Shown here in pieces: positions 6,788 to 12,456 of a DNA stretch of 12,456 nt; position 1 is the first letter of the stretch; each line of letters starts with the position of its first letter. Made by a program: the position numbers and the translations under genes. Source of the DNA: Gammaproteobacteria bacterium. Lineage in GTDB: Bacteria; Pseudomonadota; Gammaproteobacteria; Thiohalobacterales; Thiohalobacteraceae. The stretch is from contig JACRMO010000298.1 of assembly GCA_016214925.1 (NCBI GenBank), forward strand, positions 1 through 12,456, read 5' to 3'. A model generated the notes under the pieces. That model was not told the origin of the DNA. It saw only the letters and a program-made list of their open reading frames with translations, and did no database searches.

Positions 6788-6923
6788 CGACTGAGGTGTG
6801 GGACGTCTAGTCCGGGGAGGGTGGAACAGCCTGTCACCAGGAGGGAAGTCTGCCGGATATCGCCAGACCTTGAGTTGCATGGCCGGGCGGTACGCGGATA
6901 AGGTGACGGCTACAAATGTTGTC

Positions 6924-6973
6924 TAGTACGAAATTCCTACAGGTAGTACGAACGTACTAGTTACTACGTACTA
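6924..6973. repeat. Four copies of heptamer TAGTACG in direct and inverted orientation
   Basis: TAGTACG occurs at 6924-6930 and 6944-6950; its complement CGTACTA occurs at 6953-6959 and 6967-6973. The middle pair forms a perfect dyad separated by AA. The cluster ends 32 bases before the ATG at 7006, so it could be an operator for that gene or part of a recombination/insertion site. Confidence 0.7.
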
Positions 6974-7005
6974 TTCGATCTAATTAAAAGCTAGAGCGCG
7001 AGAGT

Positions 7006-7779
7006 ATGTGCCTCACTGACATCAAAGAGATCCACAACTACCTCCAGGGTCTTGGACGCTATAGCGCCTTGCTTGAGCGGTATATCAAGAACCCTAAGGA
7101 CCGCTCCATTTGGTTTGAGATGGTGTTTGCGTATTGGCTCGAAGACGCTGGAATCACACCTAGCTACGAGCAACGGGTGAATACAGAGAATGACAAGACG
7201 GTCGATTTTGTTGCCTCCATGGAAGGCTGGAACTACCAGATGGAACTGGTTCGCATTGAGCACAGCGACGAAATCATGAAAGACCTAGAGGCGCAGAAGG
7301 CTGGCGACGACTTTCTCCCGATTATTGGCCTGCTGCTCAGCAGCGATCACGAGAACGAGTACTTTCAAACGGCTGCGCAACTAATTCGACTCCAAGAGAA
7401 AGCGCTTGAGAAGGTGGACAAATTTGGTGAACCATCCGAGAACACGCTTGCGTTGATCGTCGTTGATTGCTCAAACATTCATTCCGGGATGCTCGATAGT
7501 GATGACGTCCGGATGACTGCCTACGGCAAACCCAAGCAACGGGAGTTTCAGGAGTACTTCAGGGGTCTGCGGCTAAAGGGGCTCTTTGAAGAGGATTACA
7601 AAGTTCGACAAGCCGAGTCCTTGCGACGAAAGATATGCGCTGTGGTCTTTGTAACGGAACTGAAGCCTGAGGCGCTGCAAGAGTCCTTTGTCGCAATCAA
7701 CCCAGCCCGCGACGTGGCTGCAATGATCAAGAAACTACCGATCTTCGGCGACATTGAGAATGTCCAGTCCGCGCTCTAA
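7006..7779 (+). CDS. Unknown protein carried by a putative integron gene cassette
   Basis: This is a 257-residue protein that I do not recognise. It has no signal peptide or membrane segment and is rich in charged residues, so probably cytosolic. Residues about 66-83 (TVDF...WNYQMELVRIE) recall the strand-turn-strand of PD-(D/E)XK nucleases, but the position of the expected lysine is a valine, so nuclease activity cannot be claimed. A helix with RSIWFEMVFAYWLEDAG (about 33-49) precedes it. By eye GC is close to half, clearly below the neighbouring cbb genes, and codon use is less GC-biased, suggesting transfer. The TAA stop (7777-7779) lies inside the first core site of the attC-like element, the usual arrangement in integron cassettes. 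The ribosome site is weak (GAGAG just before the ATG). It is opposite in strand to cbbR and cbbO. Confidence 0.75.
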   Translation: MCLTDIKEIHNYLQGLGRYSALLERYIKNPKDRSIWFEMVFAYWLEDAGITPSYEQRVNTENDKTVDFVASMEGWNYQMELVRIEHSDEIMKDLEAQKAGDDFLPIIGLLLSSDHENEYFQTAAQLIRLQEKALEKVDKFGEPSENTLALIVVDCSNIHSGMLDSDDVRMTAYGKPKQREFQEYFRGLRLKGLFEEDYKVRQAESLRRKICAVVFVTELKPEALQESFVAINPARDVAAMIKKLPIFGDIENVQSAL

Positions 7780-7837
7780 CCCATCGTTCCAGGGGACGCT
7801 GCGCGATAAAGCAGCGCAGCGTCCCTGAACTCAAACG
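7006..7837 (+). mobile_element. Putative stand-alone integron gene cassette (5' boundary not defined)
   Basis: One gene plus a 3' attC-like site in the correct orientation makes a complete cassette. The expected 3' cut is between G7837 and T7838. The 5' boundary should be a G^TT-type junction a short way upstream of 7006; no clean GTTRRRY is present there (GTTACTA at 6960 and ATTAAAA at 6984 are imperfect candidates), so the coordinate given starts at the gene. No integrase gene, attI site or second attC was seen in the window. Confidence 0.55.
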
Positions 7838-7843
7838 TTAAAT
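7774..7843 (+). other. attC-like recombination site (59-base-element type)
   Basis: The element runs CTCTAAC (7774-7780, R''-like; RYYYAAC except the first base), CCATCGTTCCAGG, a perfect 12-bp stem GGGACGCTGCGC (7793-7804) / GCGCAGCGTCCC (7814-7825) with a 9-base loop, then TGAACTCAAAC and GTTAAAT (7837-7843), an exact match to R' GTTRRRY. The outer arms CGTTC and GAAC..ACG pair with unpaired bases on one side, the extrahelical feature of attC. The flanks TCGTTC and AACTCAA(A/G)CGTTA closely resemble the attC of aadA-type cassettes as I remember it. The stop codon of the preceding gene lies in R''. There is no T-run, which argues against a simple terminator. Confidence 0.7.
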
Positions 7844-7892
7844 CCTAGCGCAGAAAAAGCAGAAAAACGCATCGCCCGCACGGCAACCCGGC

Positions 7893-10223
7893 TTACTTCG
7901 TAATACTCGCGAACAACACCGGCAATTTCTCCGGAAGCCGCTGCACATTATCGATGATGGTGTAGTTGTTCATGCCGAAGATACGCTTCACATAGCTGTC
8001 CGCATTGGGGTCCAGGGTCAGGCAGTAGCACATCACGCCGTGGCTGTAGAGTTCCTCGACCGCCTTCTTGGTGTCGTGGCGCAGATGCTGCGGATCGCGT
8101 TCGTCGATATCGGCCGGCTCGCCGTCGGTGACGATCAGCAATAGCTTCTTGCGCTGTGTCTGTTTCAACAAATGTCGGCCGGCGTGACGCAGGGCGGCGC
8201 CCATGCGCGTGGACAGGCCGCCCTTCATGCCGGCAAGGCGCGACTTCGCCTCGTCGTCGAAGTGTTGGTTGAAATCCTTGAAGCGGTAGTACTGCACATC
8301 GTGACGGCCGTCGGAGGAAAAGCCATGGATGGCGAACGGGTCGCCGATGCCGTTGATTGCGGTCGCCACCAGCGTCGAGGCCTCGCGCGTCAGTTGCAGA
8401 ATGGTTTTATCGGAACCTTGCACGGTTTCGTTGGTGGATTCGGACAGGTCCATCAACACCACCACGGCGAGGTCGCGGTTCTTGAGCACATTGCGCATGG
8501 TGATGCGCGGGCTGGGTTGCTCGCCCATGCGCATCGCCACCATGGCGTCGATGGCGGCATTGATGTCGATCTCGTCACCGTCTTCCATGTTACGCACGCG
8601 CTGCACACCTTCCGGTGTCAGCAGGTCGATGATCTGCTTGATGCGGTGCGCGACGGGTTTGTACTCGGTGATGATATTGTCGATCATTTCCGGATCGCCC
8701 TTGGGCTGGCGACGCTCGTACAGCGTCACCCAATCGGGGCGGTGCAACTGAATCTGATAATCCCATTCCTGATAATGGAAGGGTTCCGAAATCGGTTCCT
8801 TGCCCCACAGCTGATTGAAGCTGACGCCCAGGTCTTCGTAGGGCATCATTTCTGTCTCACAAGTCCAGATTTCCTGCGCGTCGTCGCCGGCCAACTCGCA
8901 ATCCACTTCATTGGCCATTTCGATCGCGCTGACCTTGCGCCGCACCTGCCGCTGCGTGGCCGCGAGATAATCCACGCCTTGCTCCCAGTCGAATTCCTCG
9001 AACTCCCAAACGTAGCGGTTGTCGTCGCGATAGGGAATGCGGATGCGATTCAAGATGCGCAGACTGGGGACTTCGCGCCGCTCCATGAACAGATGGAACA
9101 GTTCCATGCCCAGGTGCCAGGAGAATTGGTTGTTGTCCTGATTCTGCTCGATGCCATCATGGAAGCGCTGCGCGATGGCATTCAGTTCTGCATCGTCCGA
9201 CGGGTAGCTGGCATCCAACAGTTGCAGCGCGAATTTTTCCAGGATCGGGAGGGTGTCGTGCTCGGTGGCTTCTTCGTAATCGAGCACGAGCAACGAACGC
9301 CAGAGTTTTTTCAGGCCGGGGAAATCCTTGATCGCCTTGTACTCGATGCGCGCGTCTTCCACCAAGGCGATGAAGAACATCTGCGCCGGACTCAACTGCT
9401 CGGCCGATATCCGCGATTTCGTGTAGCAGATGTGCGCCGCCATATGCGCCGCCGTCGCGCGGTAGAGTTCCAGGCCGGCGATGTCGCCCAACGCGTCGAC
9501 CGCATCGGGCATGTGCATGATGTTCTTTTCGATGTAGGGCTTGAAGTCGGTGTAGTCCGCGCCGGTGGGCCGCAGGAAGAAATCCCGCCCCCATAACGCG
9601 CGCAGGTAGAAATTGAGTTTGCGCTGCGTGTCGATGAACAGGGTGCCGCGACGCTCTTTCTGCAAGACCGCGCGACTGTCCGCCGATTCCAGGTTGAAAT
9701 AGGACGTGAGATTCTTGAAGTCGCGCCGATAGGCCTGGGTGCCGAAATTGGCCCAGCGCCGCAGCCCGCTCAATGTCAGTTTGGACAGCAGCTCGTCGAT
9801 GTGACCCAACATCGGCCGCAGACCGCGTGCCGCCGTCGCCGAGAGCTGATGGATTAGCGTCAGATAGCCGCGCAGCAGCTCCGCATCGCCCAGGCGACGG
9901 GACGCGGTGGGCAGACTGTTGAACATGAGCGCAATGACCTCGCCGGAGGTCATGGACGACAACTTCAGCGCCGCGCCGACGCAGTCGTTGATGACGTCCT
10001 CACCGCACTCCTTGGCCACCAGCGGCATTTGCTGCAAATAGGAGATGACCAGATCGTTGCCGCGGCCCAGATTGATAAGACCCTTGGCGCCTTCCAGATA
10101 GGTCTGCAAACCCACCGGCGACATAACGTGCGACGCTTCGGTGAACGTGCTTTTCAGCACGTCATGCACCTCGTGCGCGGCACCCTGCAGAATGTCTTCG
10201 TAGTCTTCCAACTTGACGGCCAT
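7893..10223 (-). CDS. cbbO: CbbO, VWA-domain adaptor of the CbbQO RuBisCO activase
   Basis: This 776-residue cytosolic protein has a long helical N-terminal part (about 1-570) and a C-terminal von Willebrand A domain (about 585-776). The metal-ion-dependent adhesion site is complete: DLSES (592-596), T672 in GGLSTRMG, and TDGEP (699-703). In CbbQO-type activases CbbO bridges the CbbQ hexamer and RuBisCO, contacting the enzyme through the VWA site, so that inhibitory sugar phosphates are released. Length fits the family. It is the last gene of the operon, 184 bases after cbbQ, with a palindromic repeat in between. The start ATG 10223 has only a weak AGAGA ribosome site. Confidence 0.95.
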   Translation of the reverse strand: MAVKLEDYEDILQGAAHEVHDVLKSTFTEASHVMSPVGLQTYLEGAKGLINLGRGNDLVISYLQQMPLVAKECGEDVINDCVGAALKLSSMTSGEVIALMFNSLPTASRRLGDAELLRGYLTLIHQLSATAARGLRPMLGHIDELLSKLTLSGLRRWANFGTQAYRRDFKNLTSYFNLESADSRAVLQKERRGTLFIDTQRKLNFYLRALWGRDFFLRPTGADYTDFKPYIEKNIMHMPDAVDALGDIAGLELYRATAAHMAAHICYTKSRISAEQLSPAQMFFIALVEDARIEYKAIKDFPGLKKLWRSLLVLDYEEATEHDTLPILEKFALQLLDASYPSDDAELNAIAQRFHDGIEQNQDNNQFSWHLGMELFHLFMERREVPSLRILNRIRIPYRDDNRYVWEFEEFDWEQGVDYLAATQRQVRRKVSAIEMANEVDCELAGDDAQEIWTCETEMMPYEDLGVSFNQLWGKEPISEPFHYQEWDYQIQLHRPDWVTLYERRQPKGDPEMIDNIITEYKPVAHRIKQIIDLLTPEGVQRVRNMEDGDEIDINAAIDAMVAMRMGEQPSPRITMRNVLKNRDLAVVVLMDLSESTNETVQGSDKTILQLTREASTLVATAINGIGDPFAIHGFSSDGRHDVQYYRFKDFNQHFDDEAKSRLAGMKGGLSTRMGAALRHAGRHLLKQTQRKKLLLIVTDGEPADIDERDPQHLRHDTKKAVEELYSHGVMCYCLTLDPNADSYVKRIFGMNNYTIIDNVQRLPEKLPVLFASITK

Positions 10224-10262
10224 TGGGAATCTCTACTGCGAATAGCTGCCAGAGACGAATCC

Positions 10263-10394
10263 AATGTAGGGTGGGTTAGCGTTGTTTGCGTAACCCACCA
10301 GGCGTTGCGCAGCAACACAACGCATCTGAATGTGTGCCTTGCGGCACGGCCGGTGGGTTACGGCGCATGGCATGCGCCTAACCCACCCTACATT
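10263..10394. repeat. Nested palindromic repeat in the cbbQ-cbbO gap (MITE/REP-like)
   Basis: Perfect 17-bp terminal inverted repeats, AATGTAGGGTGGGTTAG (10263-10279) and its complement (10378-10394), enclose a second inverted pair, CGTAACCCACC (10289-10299) and GGTGGGTTACG (10352-10362). Further small hairpins (GTTGC-GCA-GCAAC; GTGCC-TTGC-GGCAC) lie inside. The TAGGGTGGGTTA..TAACCCACCCTA family is dispersed between genes in many bacteria. Here it lies inside the operon; its transcript would fold into a long rod between the two activase genes. It encodes nothing. Confidence 0.85.
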
Positions 10395-10407
10395 AGATAT
10401 TCCATCT

Positions 10408-11217
10408 TCAACCAAAAAACGTCTGTACCGCGGCATTCAGGGTGTCGCGCATATCCGGATCGTCGGTCAATGGCGTCACCATGGTCATGGTGCAGGCGGC
10501 ACCGGGTTCGACGCCCTTCACAATCAACTGACCCGAGTACACCAGCAGACGCGTGGAGATACCTTCATCGAGTCCGTGACCCTTCAGATTGCGGGCGCGA
10601 TGGGCGATCTGCACCAGCTTGGCGGCGATGTCTTTATCCACGCCCGACTCTCTGGAGACGATGTCGGTTTCGATTTTCTCTTCCGGATAATCGAAGTCCA
10701 ATGCGCCGAAGCGTTGTTTGGTGGATTGCTTCAGATCCTTCATCAGGCTCTGATAGCCTGGGTTGTAGGAGATTACCAGCTGAAAATCCTTGTGCGCCTC
10801 GATCAGCTCGCCCTTCTTGTCCAAGGGCAAGGTGCGGCGGTGGTCGGTCAGCGGATGGATCACGACGGTGGTGTCCTGACGCGCTTCGACAACCTCATCG
10901 AGATAACAGATGGCGCCGATGCGTGCCGCCGTGGTCAGCGGTCCGTCCTGCCATTTGGTGCCTTCCTTATCGAGCAGGAAGCGTCCGACCACGTCGGAGG
11001 CGGTCATGTCTTCGTTACAGGCAACCGTGATCAGCGGGCGACCGAGCTTCCAGGCCATGTATTCGACGAAGCGGGATTTGCCGCAGCCCGTCGGACCTTT
11101 GAGCATCATCGGCATGCGCGCGCTGTAAGCCGCCTCGTAGAGCTCGACTTCATTCGCGACGGATTTGTAGAAGGGTTCCTGTTTGACTTTGTATTGCTCA
11201 ATATTCACAGCAGACAT
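10408..11217 (-). CDS. cbbQ: CbbQ, MoxR-type AAA+ ATPase of the RuBisCO activase
   Basis: This 269-residue AAA+ protein has Walker A GPTGCGKS (41-48), Walker B ICYLDE (103-108), a sensor-1 asparagine in LVISYNPGYQ and a C-terminal lid helical part containing STRLL. Its sequence is typical of the CbbQ/NorQ group. It forms a hexamer that uses ATP, together with CbbO, to reactivate inhibited RuBisCO. The ATG at 11217 is preceded by GGGGTGA (11221-11227 on the complement). Length is normal for the family. It follows the small conserved ORF by 46 bases, so these two are probably translated from one message. Confidence 0.96.
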   Translation of the reverse strand: MSAVNIEQYKVKQEPFYKSVANEVELYEAAYSARMPMMLKGPTGCGKSRFVEYMAWKLGRPLITVACNEDMTASDVVGRFLLDKEGTKWQDGPLTTAARIGAICYLDEVVEARQDTTVVIHPLTDHRRTLPLDKKGELIEAHKDFQLVISYNPGYQSLMKDLKQSTKQRFGALDFDYPEEKIETDIVSRESGVDKDIAAKLVQIAHRARNLKGHGLDEGISTRLLVYSGQLIVKGVEPGAACTMTMVTPLTDDPDMRDTLNAAVQTFFG

Positions 11218-11263
11218 ATCTCACCCCGTTAACCCAATTTGCATCGGCCCGATTACAGAGATC

Positions 11264-11578
11264 TCATTTAGCCTCATCGTCGGTTTCAACTTCACCATTC
11301 CACCCTGCCACTTTGGCACGGGCGATGGCTTCGTCATGAATTCTTTGGTGGCGCTCGCGCAGCTCGGCGGGCAAATGGCTGACCAGGCAGCCATACTTAT
11401 CCCACTCGTCATTGACCTTCTGCAGCAAGGCATCCACACCGGCCAGGTTCCATCCGGCACAGGTTTCGGTCTCGGGAATAATCCCGAACACCCAGGCATC
11501 GCGGATGATCTTGCCGATGGTGGTCATGCCACCATTCACATCTTGATCGACGCCAACGTAGGTCTTCGGTTTATCCAT
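11264..11578 (-). CDS. Conserved-type small protein between cbbS and cbbQ, function unknown
   Basis: This is a 104-residue soluble protein without signal peptide or membrane segment. It begins MDKPKTYVGVDQDVNGGMT, has a central IGKIIRDAWVFGIIPETETCAGW, a helix around LLQKVNDEWDKYGCLVSHLP, then a charged amphipathic helix (RERHQRIHDEAIARAKVAGW) and an acidic tail. I have seen similar small ORFs in proteobacterial cbbLS-QO operons but cannot attach a tested function. Its place just before cbbQ and after the cbbS terminator suggests a role in RuBisCO assembly, activation or regulation (inference). The ATG lies only 14 bases after the terminator T-run, and no strong ribosome site is present in that space. 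Confidence 0.75.
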   Translation of the reverse strand: MDKPKTYVGVDQDVNGGMTTIGKIIRDAWVFGIIPETETCAGWNLAGVDALLQKVNDEWDKYGCLVSHLPAELRERHQRIHDEAIARAKVAGWNGEVETDDEAK

Positions 11579-11592
11579 GTATATCTGCGCTC

Positions 11593-11632
11593 AAAAAAAA
11601 GCCCCTGTCCGTATTGCTCGGGCAGGGGCTTT
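11593..11632 (-). terminator. Intrinsic terminator inside the cbb operon, after cbbS
   Basis: Read on the minus strand, AAAGCCCCTG (11632-11623) pairs with CAGGGGCTTT (11607-11598), and four further pairs (one G-U) bring the stem to about 14 bp around a 7-base loop. It is followed by eight Ts (11600-11593). It lies between the cbbS stop and the start of the small conserved ORF. Partial read-through would lower expression of the ORF, cbbQ and cbbO relative to cbbLS. Confidence 0.9.
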
Positions 11633-11666
11633 GGATGGTGTTGCGACCCTACCTACTTAGGGCGAC

Positions 11667-12023
11667 TTAGATCGTCTTGCCGCGGTAGATAACCATCGAC
11701 GCACCGGCGGACTGCGCGTAGTTGTCAAAGCCCAACAGACGCACATGGTTCTTCGGATGCGCCTTGTGGCACGCTTCCAGCTCGGCCAGAATCGCGTCGA
11801 CGTTGGTTTCACCGAACATCGGCAGCTTCCACATGTACCAGTAGTTGCTGATCGCATTCTCTGGCTCGGTGTGTTCGATACCCGGGTTCCAGCCCTTGCC
11901 GACAATGTACTCGATCTGCTTGCGGGTCTGGTCCGCATTCATCGCGGGCAGGTAGGAAAAGGTTTCAAACTTGCGGCTCTCGGCATTGGCCAAGCTTGAT
12001 TTGTAGTCTTGCACTTCACTCAT
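11667..12023 (-). CDS. cbbS: RuBisCO small subunit, form IA (IAq-like)
   Basis: This 118-residue small subunit of form I RuBisCO joins eight CbbL chains to complete the L8S8 enzyme. Family landmarks are FETFSYLPAM near the N-terminus, the GWNPGIEHTEPENA region, YWYMWKLPMFGE and VRLLGFDNYAQSAGASMVIYR. The N-terminus MSEVQDYKSSLANAESRKFETFSYLP has the short extra stretch that separates the non-carboxysomal, cbbQO-linked form IAq from the carboxysomal form IAc, in agreement with the genes downstream. ATG 12023 has GGAGT (12031-12035 on the complement) seven bases upstream. It follows cbbL by 84 bases. Confidence 0.97.
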   Translation of the reverse strand: MSEVQDYKSSLANAESRKFETFSYLPAMNADQTRKQIEYIVGKGWNPGIEHTEPENAISNYWYMWKLPMFGETNVDAILAELEACHKAHPKNHVRLLGFDNYAQSAGASMVIYRGKTI

Positions 12024-12060
12024 GGGTTTCACTCCAAAGTTAGTTTCAAATTCGGTTAAG

Positions 12061-12089
12061 CGGCGAGACAACGCAGCGTTGTCTCGCCG
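12061..12089. promoter_or_regulatory. Perfect intercistronic hairpin between cbbL and cbbS
   Basis: CGGCGAGACAACG (12061-12073) and CGTTGTCTCGCCG (12077-12089) form a 13-bp perfect stem with a 3-base loop. There is no T-run on the minus strand, so it is more likely a message-stabilising or processing element than a terminator. It lies 18 bases after the cbbL stop and 37 bases before the cbbS start. Confidence 0.7.
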
Positions 12090-12107
12090 GATAGAGTCGT
12101 CGCCGCC

Positions 12108-12455
12108 TTACTTATGCTTGACGTCGAGCTTATCAACCGTATCGAATTCGAACTTGATTTCTTTCCAGGTTTCCATCGCGATCTTGAGCTCGGGGCTGTT
12201 CTTGGCCGCATTGGTAAGAATGTCCTTACCTTCCTTCTCAAGCTGACGACCGGAGTTACGCGCCTCGACGCAGGCTTCAACCGCAACACGGTTGGCCGCC
12301 GCACCGGCCGCGTTACCCCAGGGATGACCCAACGTACCGCCACCGAACTGCAGCACGGAGTCGTCACCGAAGATCGCGACCAGTGCCGGCATGTGCCACA
12401 CATGGATACCGCCGGACGCAACCGGAAGTACGCCCGGCATGGAGCCCCAGTCCTG
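12108..12455 (-). CDS. cbbL: RuBisCO large subunit, form I, C-terminal part (5' end outside window)
   Basis: The last 115 or so codons of the CO2-fixing large subunit are present; the frame is open to the window edge (…QDWGSMPGVLPV). Visible active-site regions are SGGIHVWHMP, following loop 6, and the phosphate-binding GGGTLGHPWGN of barrel strand 8, both intact. The C-terminal tail ends FDTVDKLDVKHK. Together with the IAq-type CbbS and downstream cbbQO it belongs to form IA. It is the promoter-proximal gene seen of this operon; its promoter and any CbbR site lie outside the window. Confidence 0.97.
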   Translation of the reverse strand, partial: QDWGSMPGVLPVASGGIHVWHMPALVAIFGDDSVLQFGGGTLGHPWGNAAGAAANRVAVEACVEARNSGRQLEKEGKDILTNAAKNSPELKIAMETWKEIKFEFDTVDKLDVKHK

Positions 12456-12456
12456 A

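Larger units (their letters stand above)
6741..7005. other. Intergenic region between cbbR and the cassette-like gene
   Basis: This 265-base stretch has no convincing reading frame. 6741-6790 holds the cbbR operator and promoter candidates. 6790-6915 is GC-rich and has short self-complementary pieces (CCTG-TCAC-CAGG at 6831-6842; GTCTG..CAGAC near 6848-6868), which could reflect a structured RNA or a remnant element. 6916-7005 is abruptly AT-rich with the heptamer repeats annotated separately. The change in composition near 6915 suggests a junction between the old locus and inserted DNA. Confidence 0.4.

Noticed and set aside
6800..6910. tRNA, 6S RNA, RNase P RNA or tmRNA in the cbbR-cassette gap
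   Set aside because: No cloverleaf or family-specific conserved stretch could be found; only short stems are visible.
7793..7825. Hairpin read as an ordinary intrinsic terminator of the 7006 gene
   Set aside because: There is no T-run after it on either strand, while the flanking CTCTAAC and GTTAAAT core sites fit attC much better.
7850..7867. Tandem 9-mer GCAGAAAAA between attC and the cbbO stop
   Set aside because: Only two short copies in an AT-rich gap; too small to interpret as a target-site duplication or functional repeat.
8172..9596. Long plus-strand frame of 474 codons opposite cbbO
   Set aside because: It is the antisense shadow of a GC-rich, motif-complete cbbO gene; its translation is His/Val-rich without any family pattern or ribosome site.
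10029..11232. Long plus-strand frames opposite cbbQ and the cbbQ-cbbO gap
   Set aside because: They are antisense to cbbQ, whose Walker motifs are intact, and run through a palindromic repeat.
1..12456. CRISPR arrays, phage genes or transposases
   Set aside because: No regularly spaced direct repeats and no transposase, integrase or phage reading frame were seen on either strand.

Overview
The window looks like part of the chromosome of a chemolithoautotrophic proteobacterium, most likely a gammaproteobacterium of the sulfur-oxidiser type. This is inferred from a form IA (IAq-like) RuBisCO operon with cbbQ and cbbO activase genes, a CbbR-like regulator, a purC/purEK set, an FTR1 iron-uptake unit and GC-rich coding sequence. 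No species can be named from the sequence alone.

Layout. 1-424 (+) is the 3' end of a probable V-type ATPase subunit I gene. 546-2614 (+) is an iron-uptake unit: a promoter overlapped by a good Fur-box candidate, a small periplasmic cupredoxin-fold protein, and an FTR1 permease whose frame runs on without a stop into a predicted outer-membrane beta-barrel domain. A strong hairpin closes this unit and the convergent purC. 2634-5439 holds de novo purine genes: purC (-) back to back with purE-purK (+), the last two overlapping at GTGA. A palindromic repeat lies in the purC/purE divergent gap. 5477-5710 (-) is a small secreted DUF1161 protein, and 5829-6740 (-) a CbbR-type LysR regulator.

6741-7892 is the unusual part. 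A gene of unknown function (7006-7779, +) with visibly lower GC ends inside a 70-bp element with the architecture of an integron attC site: an R''-like CTCTAAC containing the stop codon, a long imperfect GC-rich hairpin, and an R' site GTTAAAT matching GTTRRRY. This looks like a single integron gene cassette stranded between cbbR and the cbb operon, with no integrase visible. Its upstream flank carries four copies of a heptamer (TAGTACG or its complement) in 50 bp.

7893-12456 (-) is the Calvin-cycle operon, transcribed cbbL (partial) - cbbS - conserved small ORF - cbbQ - cbbO. A perfect hairpin separates cbbL from cbbS. A textbook intrinsic terminator with eight Ts lies between cbbS and the small ORF, probably so that RuBisCO is made in large excess over its CbbQO activase. 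A nested palindromic repeat about 130 bp long fills the cbbQ-cbbO gap. CbbLS fix CO2; CbbQ (AAA+ ATPase) and CbbO (VWA adaptor) remodel inhibited RuBisCO; CbbR probably controls the operon.
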